Source: Lysinibacillus pakistanensis
GTDB taxonomy: Bacteria; Bacillota; Bacilli; Bacillales_A; Planococcaceae
NCBI GenBank assembly: GCA_001312325.1
Contig: BBDJ01000046.1
Coordinates: 1 to 27,267 of the forward strand
Length of the DNA: 27,267 nt
Direction of reading: 5' to 3'
The notes under the pieces: generated by a model
The model's input: the letters and a program-made list of their open reading frames with translations, nothing else
Database searches by the model: none
Told to the model about the DNA's origin: nothing
Shown here: piece after piece, positions 12,488-20,642 of the stretch
Layout: every line of letters starts with the position of its first letter
Position numbering within the stretch: the stretch's first letter is position 1
Translations under genes and position numbers: made by a program

Positions 12488-12695
12488 ATGCAAAATGTTA
12501 CTTTAAATGTACAAGGAATGTCATGTGGACACTGTGTAAATGCAGTAGAAAAAAAGTGTGGGAGCATTAACTGGTGTTGACCAAGTAAAAGTCAACCTAG
12601 CAGAAGGCTTAGTAGATATTGCATTTGACGAAGCAAAGGTATCTTTAGATCAAATTAAAGAAACAATTGATGACCAAGGCTATGATGTAAAATAA
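12488..12695 (+). CDS. copZ: CopZ copper chaperone (frame broken once)
   Basis: A small heavy-metal-associated (HMA) domain protein that binds Cu(I) through GMSCGHC (MxCxxC, Cys about residues 13 and 16) and passes it to CopA. ATG 12488 follows GAGGAGAG. The frame breaks in A7 12549-12555; with six A the protein reads on through AVEKSVGALTGVDQVKVNLA to GYDVK and is 68 aa (B. subtilis CopZ 69). It lies between csoR and copA, the standard arrangement. Confidence 0.93.
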
Positions 12696-12702
12696 AATAT
12701 GT

Positions 12703-12730
12703 AGAGTGCTCTAGTAGCACTCTATTATTT
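12703..12730 (+). terminator. Hairpin between copZ and copA
   Basis: AGAGTGCT (12703-12710) and AGCACTCT (12716-12723) form a perfect 8-bp stem followed by ATTATTTT, an imperfect T tract. It could be a partial terminator that lowers copA relative to copZ or an RNA-stabilising end for copZ. Confidence 0.6.
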
Positions 12731-12739
12731 TAAATGATA

Positions 12740-12758
12740 TATACCCCCTATTGGTATA
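12740..12758 (+). promoter_or_regulatory. CsoR-type box before copA
   Basis: TATACC (12740-12745) and GGTATA (12753-12758) flank CCCTATT, forming the best CsoR-like inverted repeat of the cluster, 17 bases before the copA start. Together with the hairpin just upstream it suggests copA has its own copper-controlled initiation. Confidence 0.7.
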
Positions 12759-12774
12759 AGGAGAGGTGAAAGAA

Positions 12775-15188
12775 ATGAGTTCAGAAGTAAAAGAGGCCAA
12801 TCTGCAAATAACAGGTATGACCTGTGCAGCCTGCGCTACGCGTATAGAAAAAGGACTAAATAAATTGGATGGTGTTGAGCAAGCCACTGTTAATTTGGCG
12901 CTTGAAAAATCAACGATTAAGTACGATTCATCCAAATTAAGTGAAGTAGATTTTGAAAAGAAAATTGAAGCACTTGGCTATGGCGTTGTTAAACAGAAAA
13001 CTGAATTTGACATTACGGGCATGACCTGTGCAGCCTGTGCTACACGCATAGAAAAGGGATTAAATAAGCTAGCTGGTGTCTCATCTGCAAATGTAAACTT
13101 AGCACTTGAGAAGGCAACAATTGAATTTAACCCATCTGAAGTATCCATTGCAGATATCATTGCAAAGGTTGAAAAATTAGGTTATGAGGCCCATCAAAAA
13201 GCTGAAGAACAAGAAACCATAGACCATCGTCAAAAGGCCATCAAACAACAGCAGCATAAATTTATATTATCAGCTATTCTTTCACTACCATTGCTTTGGA
13301 CGATGGTTGGTCATTTTTCATTTACTTCGTTTTTATATGTACCAGATATACTAATGAATCCATGGGTACAAATGATATTAGCTACGCCTGTTCAATTTAT
13401 AATAGGGAAACAATTTTATGTGGGTGCCTATAAAGCCTTGCGTAATGGTAGTGCCAATATGGATGTACTAGTAGTAATGGGTACATCTGCAGCTTACTTT
13501 TATAGTGTCTATCAAGCAATTGTTACGATAGGTTCACATCATGGCCCACACCTTTATTTTGAAACAAGCGCGGTATTAATTACTTTAATTCTATTAGGAA
13601 AATTATTTGAGGCAAAGGCGAAAGGTCGTTCATCTGAGGCAATCAAAAAAATTAATGGGCCTTCAAGCAAAAACAGCAGTTGTTGTTCGAGATGGTGTTG
13701 AGAAAGAAGTACCATTAGAAGAAGTAGTGATTGGTGACATTATTTTAGTAAAACCAGGTGAAAAAAATTCCAGTTGATGGTGAAGTTGTGGAAGGAACGA
13801 CCGCGGTAGATGAGTCAATGCTAACAGGGGAAAGTCTTCCTGTTGATAAAAAGCAAGGTGATGTATTATTTGGCTCAACAATTAATAAAAATGGCTTTAT
13901 TAAAATGACAGCAACAAAAGTAGGTCGTGATACTGCTTTGGCGCAGATTATTAAAGTGGTTGAAGATGCTCAGGGCTCAAAGGCACCAATCCAGCGTTTA
14001 GCAGATCATATTTCCGGCATATTTGTACCAATTGTTGTTGGAATTGCGATTATTACGTTTTTGGTTTGGATTCTTTGGGTACAACCAGGTGAGTTTACGT
14101 CTGCATTAGAAGTATTAATCGCAGTTCTTGTCATTGCATGTCCATGTGCGCTAGGATTAGCAACACCAACATCTATTATGGCAGGCTCTGGTCGTGCAGC
14201 AGAGTTTGGGATTTTATTTAAGGGCGGCGAGCATTTAGAGCAAACGCAAAGTATCAATACGGTGGTTGTTGATAAAACAGGTACAGTAACACACGGTAAA
14301 CCTGTGTTAACTGATGTTATATTAGCAGCAGATCAAGACGAGGCAAATTTTTTATCGTTAATTGGTGCGGCGGAGAAACAATCAGAGCATCCATTAGCAG
14401 AAGCAATTGTTCAAGGCATTACAGATCGTGTATCCAGCTAGGGGATATTCAATTCTTTGAAGCGATACCAGGTTATGGTGTGCAAGCGACAGTGTCTGGT
14501 CAAGGAGTCGTAATCGGTACACGTAAATTGATGCAACAATATGGTATTCCTATCAATGACATTCTACTGATAATGGAGCGATTGGAGGAAAATGGTAAAA
14601 CAGCGATGTTAGCTGCGATCAACGGTCAATATGCTGGGCTAGTAGCAGTAGCTGATACTGTTAAAGAAACTTCTAAAGAGGCAGTTCGCCGTCTACAAGA
14701 TATGGGCATTACAGTTATTATGATGACAGGTGATAATGAACGTACAGCCCAAGCTATCGGATCTGAGGTAGGTGTGAATCATGTTATTGCTGAGGTTCTA
14801 CCAGAAGGGAAGGCAGATGAAGTAAAAAAAACTACAAGCTACAGGCAAGAAAGTGGCGATGGTAGGCGATGGCATTAATGATGCACCAGCACTTGCTACA
14901 GCGAATATTGGGATGGCAATCGGCACTGGCACTGACGTAGCTATGGAAGCCGCAGATATTACACTGATTCGCGGGGATTTAAACAGTATTGCGGATGCAA
15001 TCATCATGAGCCGTAAAACTATGCGCAACATAAAACAAAATTTATTTTGGGCATTTGCTTACAATACATTAGGTATACCTATCGCTGCAATCGGTTTACT
15101 TGCTCCTTGGGTTGCAGGCGCAGCGATGGCCTTTAGCTCAGTATCAGTCGTTTTAAACGCACTTCGCTTACAGCGTGTTAAATTATAA
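12775..15188 (+). CDS. copA: P1B-type copper-exporting ATPase (four frame breaks)
   Basis: CopA pumps Cu(I) out of the cytosol using ATP. Two N-terminal HMA domains each carry GMTCAACA (Cys about 17/20 and 85/88). The membrane copper site CPC (IACPCALG) is near residue 454, the phosphorylated Asp in DKTGT near 498, then SEHPLA, MTGDNE and [10 protein letters not shown], and the last helices hold NTLGIP and [13 protein letters not shown], the usual copper-coordinating residues. ATG 12775 has AAGGAG upstream. Breaks: A7 13645-13651, A7 13761-13767, a missing G near 14430, and A8 14824-14831. Correcting them gives 803 aa, the normal length. The order csoR-copZ-copA and the CsoR boxes make copper induction near certain. 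Confidence 0.96.
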
Positions 15189-15196
15189 TGATTGAT

Positions 15197-15230
15197 AACG
15201 GCCCACCTTACTTCGGTGGGTCGTTTTTGA
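15197..15230 (+). terminator. copA terminator
   Basis: AACGGCCCACC (15197-15207) pairs with GGTGGGTCGTT (15215-15225) over a 7-base loop and is followed by T residues. Confidence 0.85.
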
Positions 15231-15246
15231 ATACATAAATGCTATG

Positions 15247-15282
15247 TTGATTCTGTCTTTCATTTTCGCACTATGATACAAT
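15247..15282 (+). promoter_or_regulatory. Probable promoter of dgk-dck
   Basis: Overlapping -10 candidates TATGAT (15272-15277) and TACAAT (15277-15282) follow a TTGATT at 15247-15252, whose spacing of 19 is long. It lies about 85 bases before dgk. Confidence 0.4.
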
Positions 15283-15364
15283 GAAAAGCACTGATTTATA
15301 TAATATCCTCAGGCCAAGAGGGAATTGATAATAGAATCCATAGAACATAAAGGAGGAGCTTCTG

Positions 15365-16005
15365 GTGACGGTTCCATTTGTTACGGTAGAAGGTCCGATT
15401 GGTGTTGGTAAAACCTCTTTATCAAAAGAGATAGCAACGACATTAAATTACCATCTATTAAAAGAAATAGTAGACGAAAACCCTTTTCTAAATAAGTTTT
15501 ATGAAAACATTGAGGAGTGGAGCTTCCAAACTGAAATGTTTTTCTTATGTAATCGCTATAAACAATTAACAGATATTAAAAAGTTTCGCTTAGCACATCA
15601 GAAGCCTGTAGTAGCGGACTATCACATTTTTAAAAATCTTATATTTGCAAAGCGTACATTGGCATCAACAGAGTATGATAAGTATGAAGAAATTTATAGA
15701 ATATTAACGAAGGATATGCCTGTACCTAATGTTGTTGTTTATTTACATGCTAGTGTCGAGACATTGATGAAGCGTATTGCAATGCGTGGACGTGAATTCG
15801 AAAAAAAATGATTGCACGGGATTATATGGAACAACTTGTGGCAGATTATCATTCTTTTATCGAGCATTTTGAGATTATGCACCCTGAAATCCCAGTCATT
15901 CGATTTAATGGAGACCAACTTGACTTCGTTAAAAATACGAATGATTTAAATTATGTATTGCAAATTATAAAGGATACGTTACAACAAAGGAGCTTGCAAC
16001 AATGA
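15365..16005 (+). CDS. dgk: Deoxyguanosine/deoxyadenosine-type nucleoside kinase (frame broken once)
   Basis: This deoxynucleoside kinase family enzyme phosphorylates purine deoxynucleosides for salvage. The P-loop GPIGVGKTSL is at residues 10-19, and later KEIVDENPFL, ADYHIFKNLIFAK (the DRS-like position) and RIAMRGREFE follow. GTG 15365 has AGGAGG 8 bases upstream. The frame breaks in the A8 run 15801-15808: taking out two A gives MRGREFEKMIARDYMEQL, which fits the family alignment, and 212 aa in all (B. subtilis Dgk 207). The stop overlaps the next start as ATGA. Assignment as Dgk rather than Dck rests on gene order and the shorter N-terminus. Confidence 0.88.
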
Positions 16006-16671
16006 ATTTAAGAGAGAAGTATGATATTCCGCCACAGACAGTCATTACCATTGCCGGTACTGTAGGTGTAGGAAAATCAACGATGACAAAAGCGTTAGCA
16101 GAGGCGCTAAATTTCCGTACATCATTTGAAAAAGTAGATACTAACCCGTATTTAGATAAATTTTATGAGGACTTCGAAAAATGGAGCTTCCATTTGCAGG
16201 TGTATTTTTTAGCTGAACGTTTTAAGGAGCAAAAGCGTATTTTTGAATATGGCGGGGGATTTATTCAGGATCGTTCAATTTATGAAGATACAGGAATCTT
16301 TGCTAAAATGCACTATGATAAAGGAACAATGAGTCCAACAGATTACGAGACTTATAAAAATTTATTTGATGCAATGGTAATGACACCTTACTTCCCTCAT
16401 CCAGATTTACTAATTTATCTCGAGGGACCAATTGATGCAATCATTGGGCGTATACAAGAGCGTGGCCGTGCAATGGAGCAGCAGACACCAAATGATTATT
16501 GGATTGAAATGCATGAACGTTATGAGGACTGGATCAACAACTTTAATTCATGTCCAGTTTTACGTTTAGATATTAATGATTATGATTTATTAAAAAAATC
16601 CTGAAGCAATTGACTCAATTGTGAGCCGTATCAGTCATATGCTAAAACAAACAAGCCATTTACGCAAATAG
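16002..16671 (+). CDS. dck: Deoxyadenosine/deoxycytidine kinase (frame broken once)
   Basis: The second kinase of the pair has P-loop GTVGVGKST, FEKVDTNPYLDKFYEDFEKWSF, the DRS motif in IQDRSIYEDTGIF and RIQERGRAMEQ in the LID region. The B. subtilis homologue phosphorylates deoxyadenosine and deoxycytidine. It starts inside the dgk stop (ATGA overlap), so the two are translationally coupled. The break is in A7 16592-16598 close to the C-terminus; as read the protein stops 19 codons early, and with six A it continues DSIVSRISHMLKQ to a TAG at 16669-16671 (222 aa, B. subtilis 217). Confidence 0.9.
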
Positions 16672-16719
16672 GCTTTCACAAAAAAATACCTAAATAAGAA
16701 AGTTGAAGAAAATAATATT

Positions 16720-16763
16720 AAAAGACGTGAGACAATATAAATAGCTATTGTATCACGTCTTTT
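16720..16763 (+). terminator. Terminator after dck
   Basis: Eighteen-base arms (16720-16737 and 16746-16763, one mismatch) begin with AAAAGACGTGA and end with TCACGTCTTTT. The hairpin ends only 17 bases before the next gene, so it also separates that gene from dck. Confidence 0.85.
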
Positions 16764-16780
16764 AAGTAGGAGGGATTATT

Positions 16781-17317
16781 ATAAAAGTAGCGGTGTATTG
16801 TGGTTCCAGTTTAGGCAAAAACCCAATTTATGCAGAAAAGGCAACCGAATTAGGTGCTATGTTGGCTCAAAATGGTCATGGAGTTGTCTATGGGGGTTCA
16901 AAAAGTGGGCTAATGGGAAAAGTGGCAGATGCCGTTTTAACCGCTGGTGGCGAGGTAATTGGTGTGATGCCAACGCATTTACAAAAGCGAGAATTAGCCC
17001 ATGCCTCCTTAACAGAAATTCATTTTGTTGAGTCTATGCATGTACGTAAGGCAAAAATGGTAGAGCTTGCAGATGCCTTTATAGCATTACCAGGTGGTGG
17101 TGGCACAATGGATGAGTATTTTGAAGTCTTTACATGGGCACAAATTGGACTACATGAAAAGCCAGTAATTTTATATAATGTAAATAGTTTTTATGATGCA
17201 CTTTTACAGCATTTTAAGCAGATGCTTGAAGAAGGATTTATTCGCGCGGAACAAAAGTCATTAATTCATGTAGCTACTACATCAGAAGAAGTATTACAGT
17301 TATTAAAACATGGGTAA
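16781..17317 (+). CDS. LOG-family protein (putative nucleoside 5'-monophosphate phosphoribohydrolase)
   Basis: It matches the LOG/YvdD family (Rossmann-like, lysine-decarboxylase-like fold), whose studied members release the base from cytokinin or purine nucleoside monophosphates. YCGSS at the N-terminus, VYGGSKSGLMG, HVRKAKMVELADAFIALPGGGGTMDE (the PGGxGTxxE signature) and WAQIGLHEKPVILYN are all present; about 178 aa, the family's usual size. No ATG or GTG fits the expected start. The family begins MKxxxVYCGS, which here aligns to an ATA at 16781, 7 bases after AGGAGG (16768-16773); ATT 16778 is the alternative. An internal GTG (16793) would cut off the first strand. Either a rare start codon or a base error is present. 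Substrate in this organism is unknown. Confidence 0.85.
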   Translation: MKVAVYCGSSLGKNPIYAEKATELGAMLAQNGHGVVYGGSKSGLMGKVADAVLTAGGEVIGVMPTHLQKRELAHASLTEIHFVESMHVRKAKMVELADAFIALPGGGGTMDEYFEVFTWAQIGLHEKPVILYNVNSFYDALLQHFKQMLEEGFIRAEQKSLIHVATTSEEVLQLLKHG

Positions 17318-17336
17318 AGATTGCCCATGTTTTTTC
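17306..17336 (+). terminator. Terminator overlapping the LOG gene stop
   Basis: AAACATGGGTAA (17306-17317, including the TAA stop) pairs with TTGCCCATGTTT (17321-17332) and continues as T, an economical stop-plus-terminator. Confidence 0.85.
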
Positions 17337-17413
17337 TGCAAAGATTGACAAGGAGCTAAAATGGAAAAAAATAAATTTTTAGTAAAAAAAAATCTTTCCG
17401 AGAGGTGTAGATT

Positions 17414-18322
17414 ATGCAGAAAATCGATACACAAGTAACAGATGATTTAGTAGTGCAGGCAATTGAACGGAATATTGCAATTATTCGTTTTGATATGGAA
17501 CGTAAAGTAGCCTATGTAAATTCACTTTTTGCTCAAACATTAGGCTATAAAGTAGAAGAAATGATAGGAAAAGATCATAAAGATTTATGTTTACCAGAGT
17601 TTGTTAAAAGTACAGAGTACGAAAAATTTTGGCGGAACTTGACCTCTGGTAATAGCTATCAAGATAAAATTGAAAGATTGGATGCGAACAGAAATAGAGT
17701 TTGGCTTGAAGCAACCTATATGCCGGTCTTTGCAAATCATTCGAGAAAAGTGATTGGCGTTTCTAAAATTGCTACAAATATTACAGACCGTCAAAATGAG
17801 ATTGTTAGCGTAGCTGAGACATTAAAAGGGATGTCAAAGGAACTTCATAGCCGTTCAGAGGCTGGTATTCGGAATAGTGAAGGCTTACTGAAGACTATAA
17901 GGGAAGTATCAAAAGAGTCCGCCGATAATGTGAAAAATCTCGGACAGCTTCAAAAGCAAGCCGAGTCTATTAAAGGTATTGTGAAAACTATTCAAGAAAT
18001 TGCTTCTCAGACAAATTTACTGGCATTAAATGCAGCAATTGAAGCGGCTAGGGCAGGAGAATATGGTCGAGGCTTTGATGTTGTAGCAAAAGAGGTGAGG
18101 AAGCTATCTATAAGAGTTGAGCAATCTATCTCTGAAGTAAAGGATAATGTTGAGGGCATAGAACGAGAAATAGGACAAGTCACAGAAAGTATTACACGAA
18201 TAGCTGAAAAAGTTGAAAAAACAAATGGACAAATTTCAGTGACAACCAATGACTTTTCTGAAATTGCAAGTGCTGCAGAGGCGTTAGACGAGCAATCAAA
18301 GCATTTTATCGAGATCGTTTAA
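17414..18322 (+). CDS. Soluble PAS-domain methyl-accepting chemotaxis-like protein
   Basis: An intact 302 aa frame. Residues about 15-125 form a PAS domain ([33 protein letters not shown], then a PAC-like [13 protein letters not shown]). A helical coiled coil follows, containing the conserved chemoreceptor hairpin tip [27 protein letters not shown] and VVAKEVRKL at about 195-235. There is no membrane segment, no HAMP and no periplasmic sensor, so it must be cytosolic; the tip should dock with CheA/CheW. The signalling helices are much shorter than in transmembrane receptors. Start ATG 17414 has GAGAGGTG upstream. PAS ligand (heme, flavin or other) cannot be told from sequence. No che genes are nearby. 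Confidence 0.85.
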   Translation: MQKIDTQVTDDLVVQAIERNIAIIRFDMERKVAYVNSLFAQTLGYKVEEMIGKDHKDLCLPEFVKSTEYEKFWRNLTSGNSYQDKIERLDANRNRVWLEATYMPVFANHSRKVIGVSKIATNITDRQNEIVSVAETLKGMSKELHSRSEAGIRNSEGLLKTIREVSKESADNVKNLGQLQKQAESIKGIVKTIQEIASQTNLLALNAAIEAARAGEYGRGFDVVAKEVRKLSIRVEQSISEVKDNVEGIEREIGQVTESITRIAEKVEKTNGQISVTTNDFSEIASAAEALDEQSKHFIEIV

Positions 18323-18332
18323 TGAAAAGTTA

Positions 18333-18381
18333 GCGCCATTTGATAGACAAATGAGTTTATTCCTAATGGATGGCGCATTTT
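18333..18381 (+). terminator. Probable terminator of the PAS-MCP gene
   Basis: GCGCCAT (18333-18339) and ATGGCGC (18370-18376) form a stem with a long loop, followed by a weak ATTTT tract. Confidence 0.55.
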
Positions 18382-18454
18382 GATAAAACCAATGCGATAT
18401 TGTCTTAACAGTACTATTTTCAAATGTTTTATTTCCATAATTTTCTGAAATATA

Positions 18455-18484
18455 TTGAAATAGTATATGATTTTTATTTACAAT
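18455..18484 (+). promoter_or_regulatory. Probable promoter of the RraA-like gene
   Basis: TTGAAA (18455-18460) and TACAAT (18479-18484), 18-base spacer, lie 42 bases before the start ATG in an otherwise gene-free gap (18382-18526). Confidence 0.45.
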
Positions 18485-18526
18485 AATTATGTAAGTCTTT
18501 CATATATCATAATAGGGGTGTTATGT

Positions 18527-19153
18527 ATGACAAAGGTGGAAATAAGTTTTAAGCATTTACCTACAACAGCGGTTTCAGATGCAACTGGCGGACACACAAA
18601 TTTACGTAGTGATATTAAGCCTTTAGCAGATCATTTTAAACTAGCGGGGCGCGTGGTAACTGTGCGTTTACCAGATGGTGAAAATGGTGCAGTGTTAGAA
18701 GCTATCCGAGCTGCTAATGAAGGTGATATTTTGGTAATCGATGCGAAAGGCAATACGAATCGAGCTGTTGCTGGAGATTTTGTGATTTCTTTAGCAAAGG
18801 GCATAGGTGTACAAGGGTTTGTTGTGGATGGCGTTATTCGAGATATCGCAGCCATTCGAGAGCTAGACTTCCCCGTATTCTCCTTAGGGACAACGGTAGC
18901 TGCTGGTAATAAAAATGGTGGTGGTAAAGTTAATATACCCATCTCTATAGGAGGCGTTACTGTCCATCCTGGTGATTATATTATTGGAGATGTGGATGGT
19001 GTAGTTGTAGTACCACAGGAGGATGCAGAACGAATTGTAATGGCTGCGGAGGCAAAACTGGAAAAAGATGAAGTACGTGCACAAGAGGCACATGTAAATG
19101 GTAAAGAATCGATTCTTGCTTATTTAGATAAAGTTTTAACTGAAAGAAGTTAA
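18527..19153 (+). CDS. RraA / HMG-aldolase family protein
   Basis: This 208 aa intact protein matches the family that includes 4-hydroxy-4-methyl-2-oxoglutarate/oxaloacetate aldolases and the RNase E inhibitor RraA. The metal/substrate signature is visible in GFVVDGVIRDIAAIRE (Gly, Asp, Arg-Asp), with TAVSDATGG at the N-terminus and GDYIIGDVDGVVVVPQE near the C-terminus. ATG 18527 is chosen because AGGGGTG (18514-18520) lies 6 bases upstream; an earlier in-frame ATG at 18467 has no ribosome binding site. Firmicutes with RNase Y instead of RNase E would not need RraA as an inhibitor, so an aldolase or decarboxylase role is more likely; substrate unknown. Confidence 0.82.
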   Translation: MTKVEISFKHLPTTAVSDATGGHTNLRSDIKPLADHFKLAGRVVTVRLPDGENGAVLEAIRAANEGDILVIDAKGNTNRAVAGDFVISLAKGIGVQGFVVDGVIRDIAAIRELDFPVFSLGTTVAAGNKNGGGKVNIPISIGGVTVHPGDYIIGDVDGVVVVPQEDAERIVMAAEAKLEKDEVRAQEAHVNGKESILAYLDKVLTERS

Positions 19154-19172
19154 AGTCTCCGGCGGTTGTCAT

Positions 19173-19214
19173 GGAATCGGAAAGGAGTCCTCTGTACAAT
19201 ACAAAGCCGATTCC
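19173..19214 (+). other. Structured 3' spacer hairpin
   Basis: GGAATCGG (19173-19180) and CCGATTCC (19207-19214) are perfect 8-base inverted arms around a 26-base loop, between the RraA-like stop and the strong terminator. The segment 19154-19220 is more G/C-rich than its surroundings. Its function is not evident. Confidence 0.5.
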
Positions 19215-19226
19215 GGACGCAAAATT

Positions 19227-19271
19227 AAAAAAATCCTCACGATGCCATCCATACATCGTGAGGATTTTTTT
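19227..19271. terminator. Bidirectional terminator between the RraA-like gene and gltP
   Basis: A perfect 18-base inverted repeat (19227-19244 and 19254-19271) has seven A at one end and seven T at the other, ideal for stopping both converging transcripts. Confidence 0.92.
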
Positions 19272-19277
19272 AACTTT

Positions 19278-20552
19278 TTACGCTAAGTTTTCGTTATTTT
19301 TAAAGTAATTTTTCATTTTCTCTGTATCGAAACGGCCTTCCCATTTTGCCATTACTAATGACGCTAATGAGTTACCAATAACGTTAACAACTGTACGTCC
19401 CATATCAAGGATACGGTCAATACCTGCGATAAATGCCAAACCTTCAAGTGGAATACCAACAGTACCTAAAGTTGCTAAAAGTACTACGAATGACACCCCT
19501 GGAACGCCTGCGATTCCTTTAGATGTAACCATTAGAACAAGCATTAACGTAATTTGCTCTCCAATGCTTAGATGAATACCATACATTTGAGCAATAAATA
19601 ATGCTGCAATCGCCTGATACAGTGTAGAACCATCTAAGTTAAAGGAATAACCGGTTGGAATAACAAAGGAAACGATATCCTTTGGAGCACCTAATTTCTC
19701 CATTTTCATCATAATTCGTGGTAGAACAGCTTCAGAACTTGCTGTTGAGAACGCTAAAATTAGCTCATCTTTTAGTACTTTAATTAAGTAGAAGATGTTG
19801 ATACCCGCAAATTTTGCCACAAGACCAAGGACGACAAAGATAAAGAATAGCATAGTTGCATAAACAAGTATTGCAAGTTTACCTAGTGGTATTAATGAAG
19901 CGAATCCATATTTGGAAACGGTTACACCAATTAAACCAAATACCCCAAATGGAGCGAATTTCATTACAAGGTTTGTTACCCAGAACATAGTATCTGCTAC
20001 CCCTTGGAAGAAGTCTAAAACTGGTTTACCTCGTTCGCCAATGGCAGCAACCCCTAATCCAAAAATTACAGAGAAAAAGATAATAGCAAGCATATTTCCT
20101 TCAGCCATAGACTGAATGATATTTGTTGGTACTATACCCACTATAATATCAAATGGTCCCTCATGCTGTACCTGTTCTGTAGTTGTAACATATTTGGAAA
20201 TATCCCCTTGAGAAAGCTCGTTCATGTTTAGACCAGCGCCTGGTTGGAACAAGTTTGCGGAAAGTAAACCAACTATAATAGCTACAGTTGTAATAATTTC
20301 AAAGTAAATAATTGATTTCCCGCCTAATCGTCCAAGCTGTTTCATGTCTCCAGTTCCAGCAACACCAACGATTAAAGTTGAAATAATAATCGGTACAACA
20401 ATCATCTTAATTAGATGTAAAAAGATATCCCCTAGAGGTTGTAAATATGTTTCAATTTTGGGGTTTCCATAAAAGATACCACCAACAATAATCCCTAAAA
20501 TCAAACCAATTAAAATTTGAGCGGCTAAACTGATTTTAAATTTCTTTTTCAA
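19278..20552 (-). CDS. gltP: Glutamate/aspartate:cation symporter (DAACS family)
   Basis: This dicarboxylate/amino acid:cation symporter imports glutamate and/or aspartate with H+ or Na+. The 424 aa frame is intact. Hydrophobic helices fill residues 8-90 and 145-240; re-entrant loop 1 contains the serine-rich FSTASSEAVLPRIM and helix 7 the NLDGSTLY motif, both family signatures; the C-terminal region reads GIDRILDMGRTVVNVIGNS with substrate-site residues. The start is a TTG at 20552, with AGGGGG 10 bases before it, giving MKKKFKISLAAQ. It lies 90 bases downstream of glnL on the same strand and may be read through from it. Whether it is GltP or GltT (proton or sodium driven) is not decided. 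Confidence 0.9.
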   Translation of the reverse strand: MKKKFKISLAAQILIGLILGIIVGGIFYGNPKIETYLQPLGDIFLHLIKMIVVPIIISTLIVGVAGTGDMKQLGRLGGKSIIYFEIITTVAIIVGLLSANLFQPGAGLNMNELSQGDISKYVTTTEQVQHEGPFDIIVGIVPTNIIQSMAEGNMLAIIFFSVIFGLGVAAIGERGKPVLDFFQGVADTMFWVTNLVMKFAPFGVFGLIGVTVSKYGFASLIPLGKLAILVYATMLFFIFVVLGLVAKFAGINIFYLIKVLKDELILAFSTASSEAVLPRIMMKMEKLGAPKDIVSFVIPTGYSFNLDGSTLYQAIAALFIAQMYGIHLSIGEQITLMLVLMVTSKGIAGVPGVSFVVLLATLGTVGIPLEGLAFIAGIDRILDMGRTVVNVIGNSLASLVMAKWEGRFDTEKMKNYFKNNENLA

Positions 20553-20642
20553 ACCCTTTGTACCCCCTAATATTAAATTTTTAGGACTAGCCTTACTTTA
20601 ATAATACGGAGGACTTATGGAATCCGACAAAATCCGAGAAAA

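Noticed and set aside
17361..17438. A 25-codon ORF with AAGGAG upstream, overlapping the start of the PAS-MCP gene in another frame
   Set aside because: Composition is mostly Lys/Asn from A-rich spacer and it reads into the other gene out of frame; no family resemblance. A leader peptide cannot be excluded but has no support.
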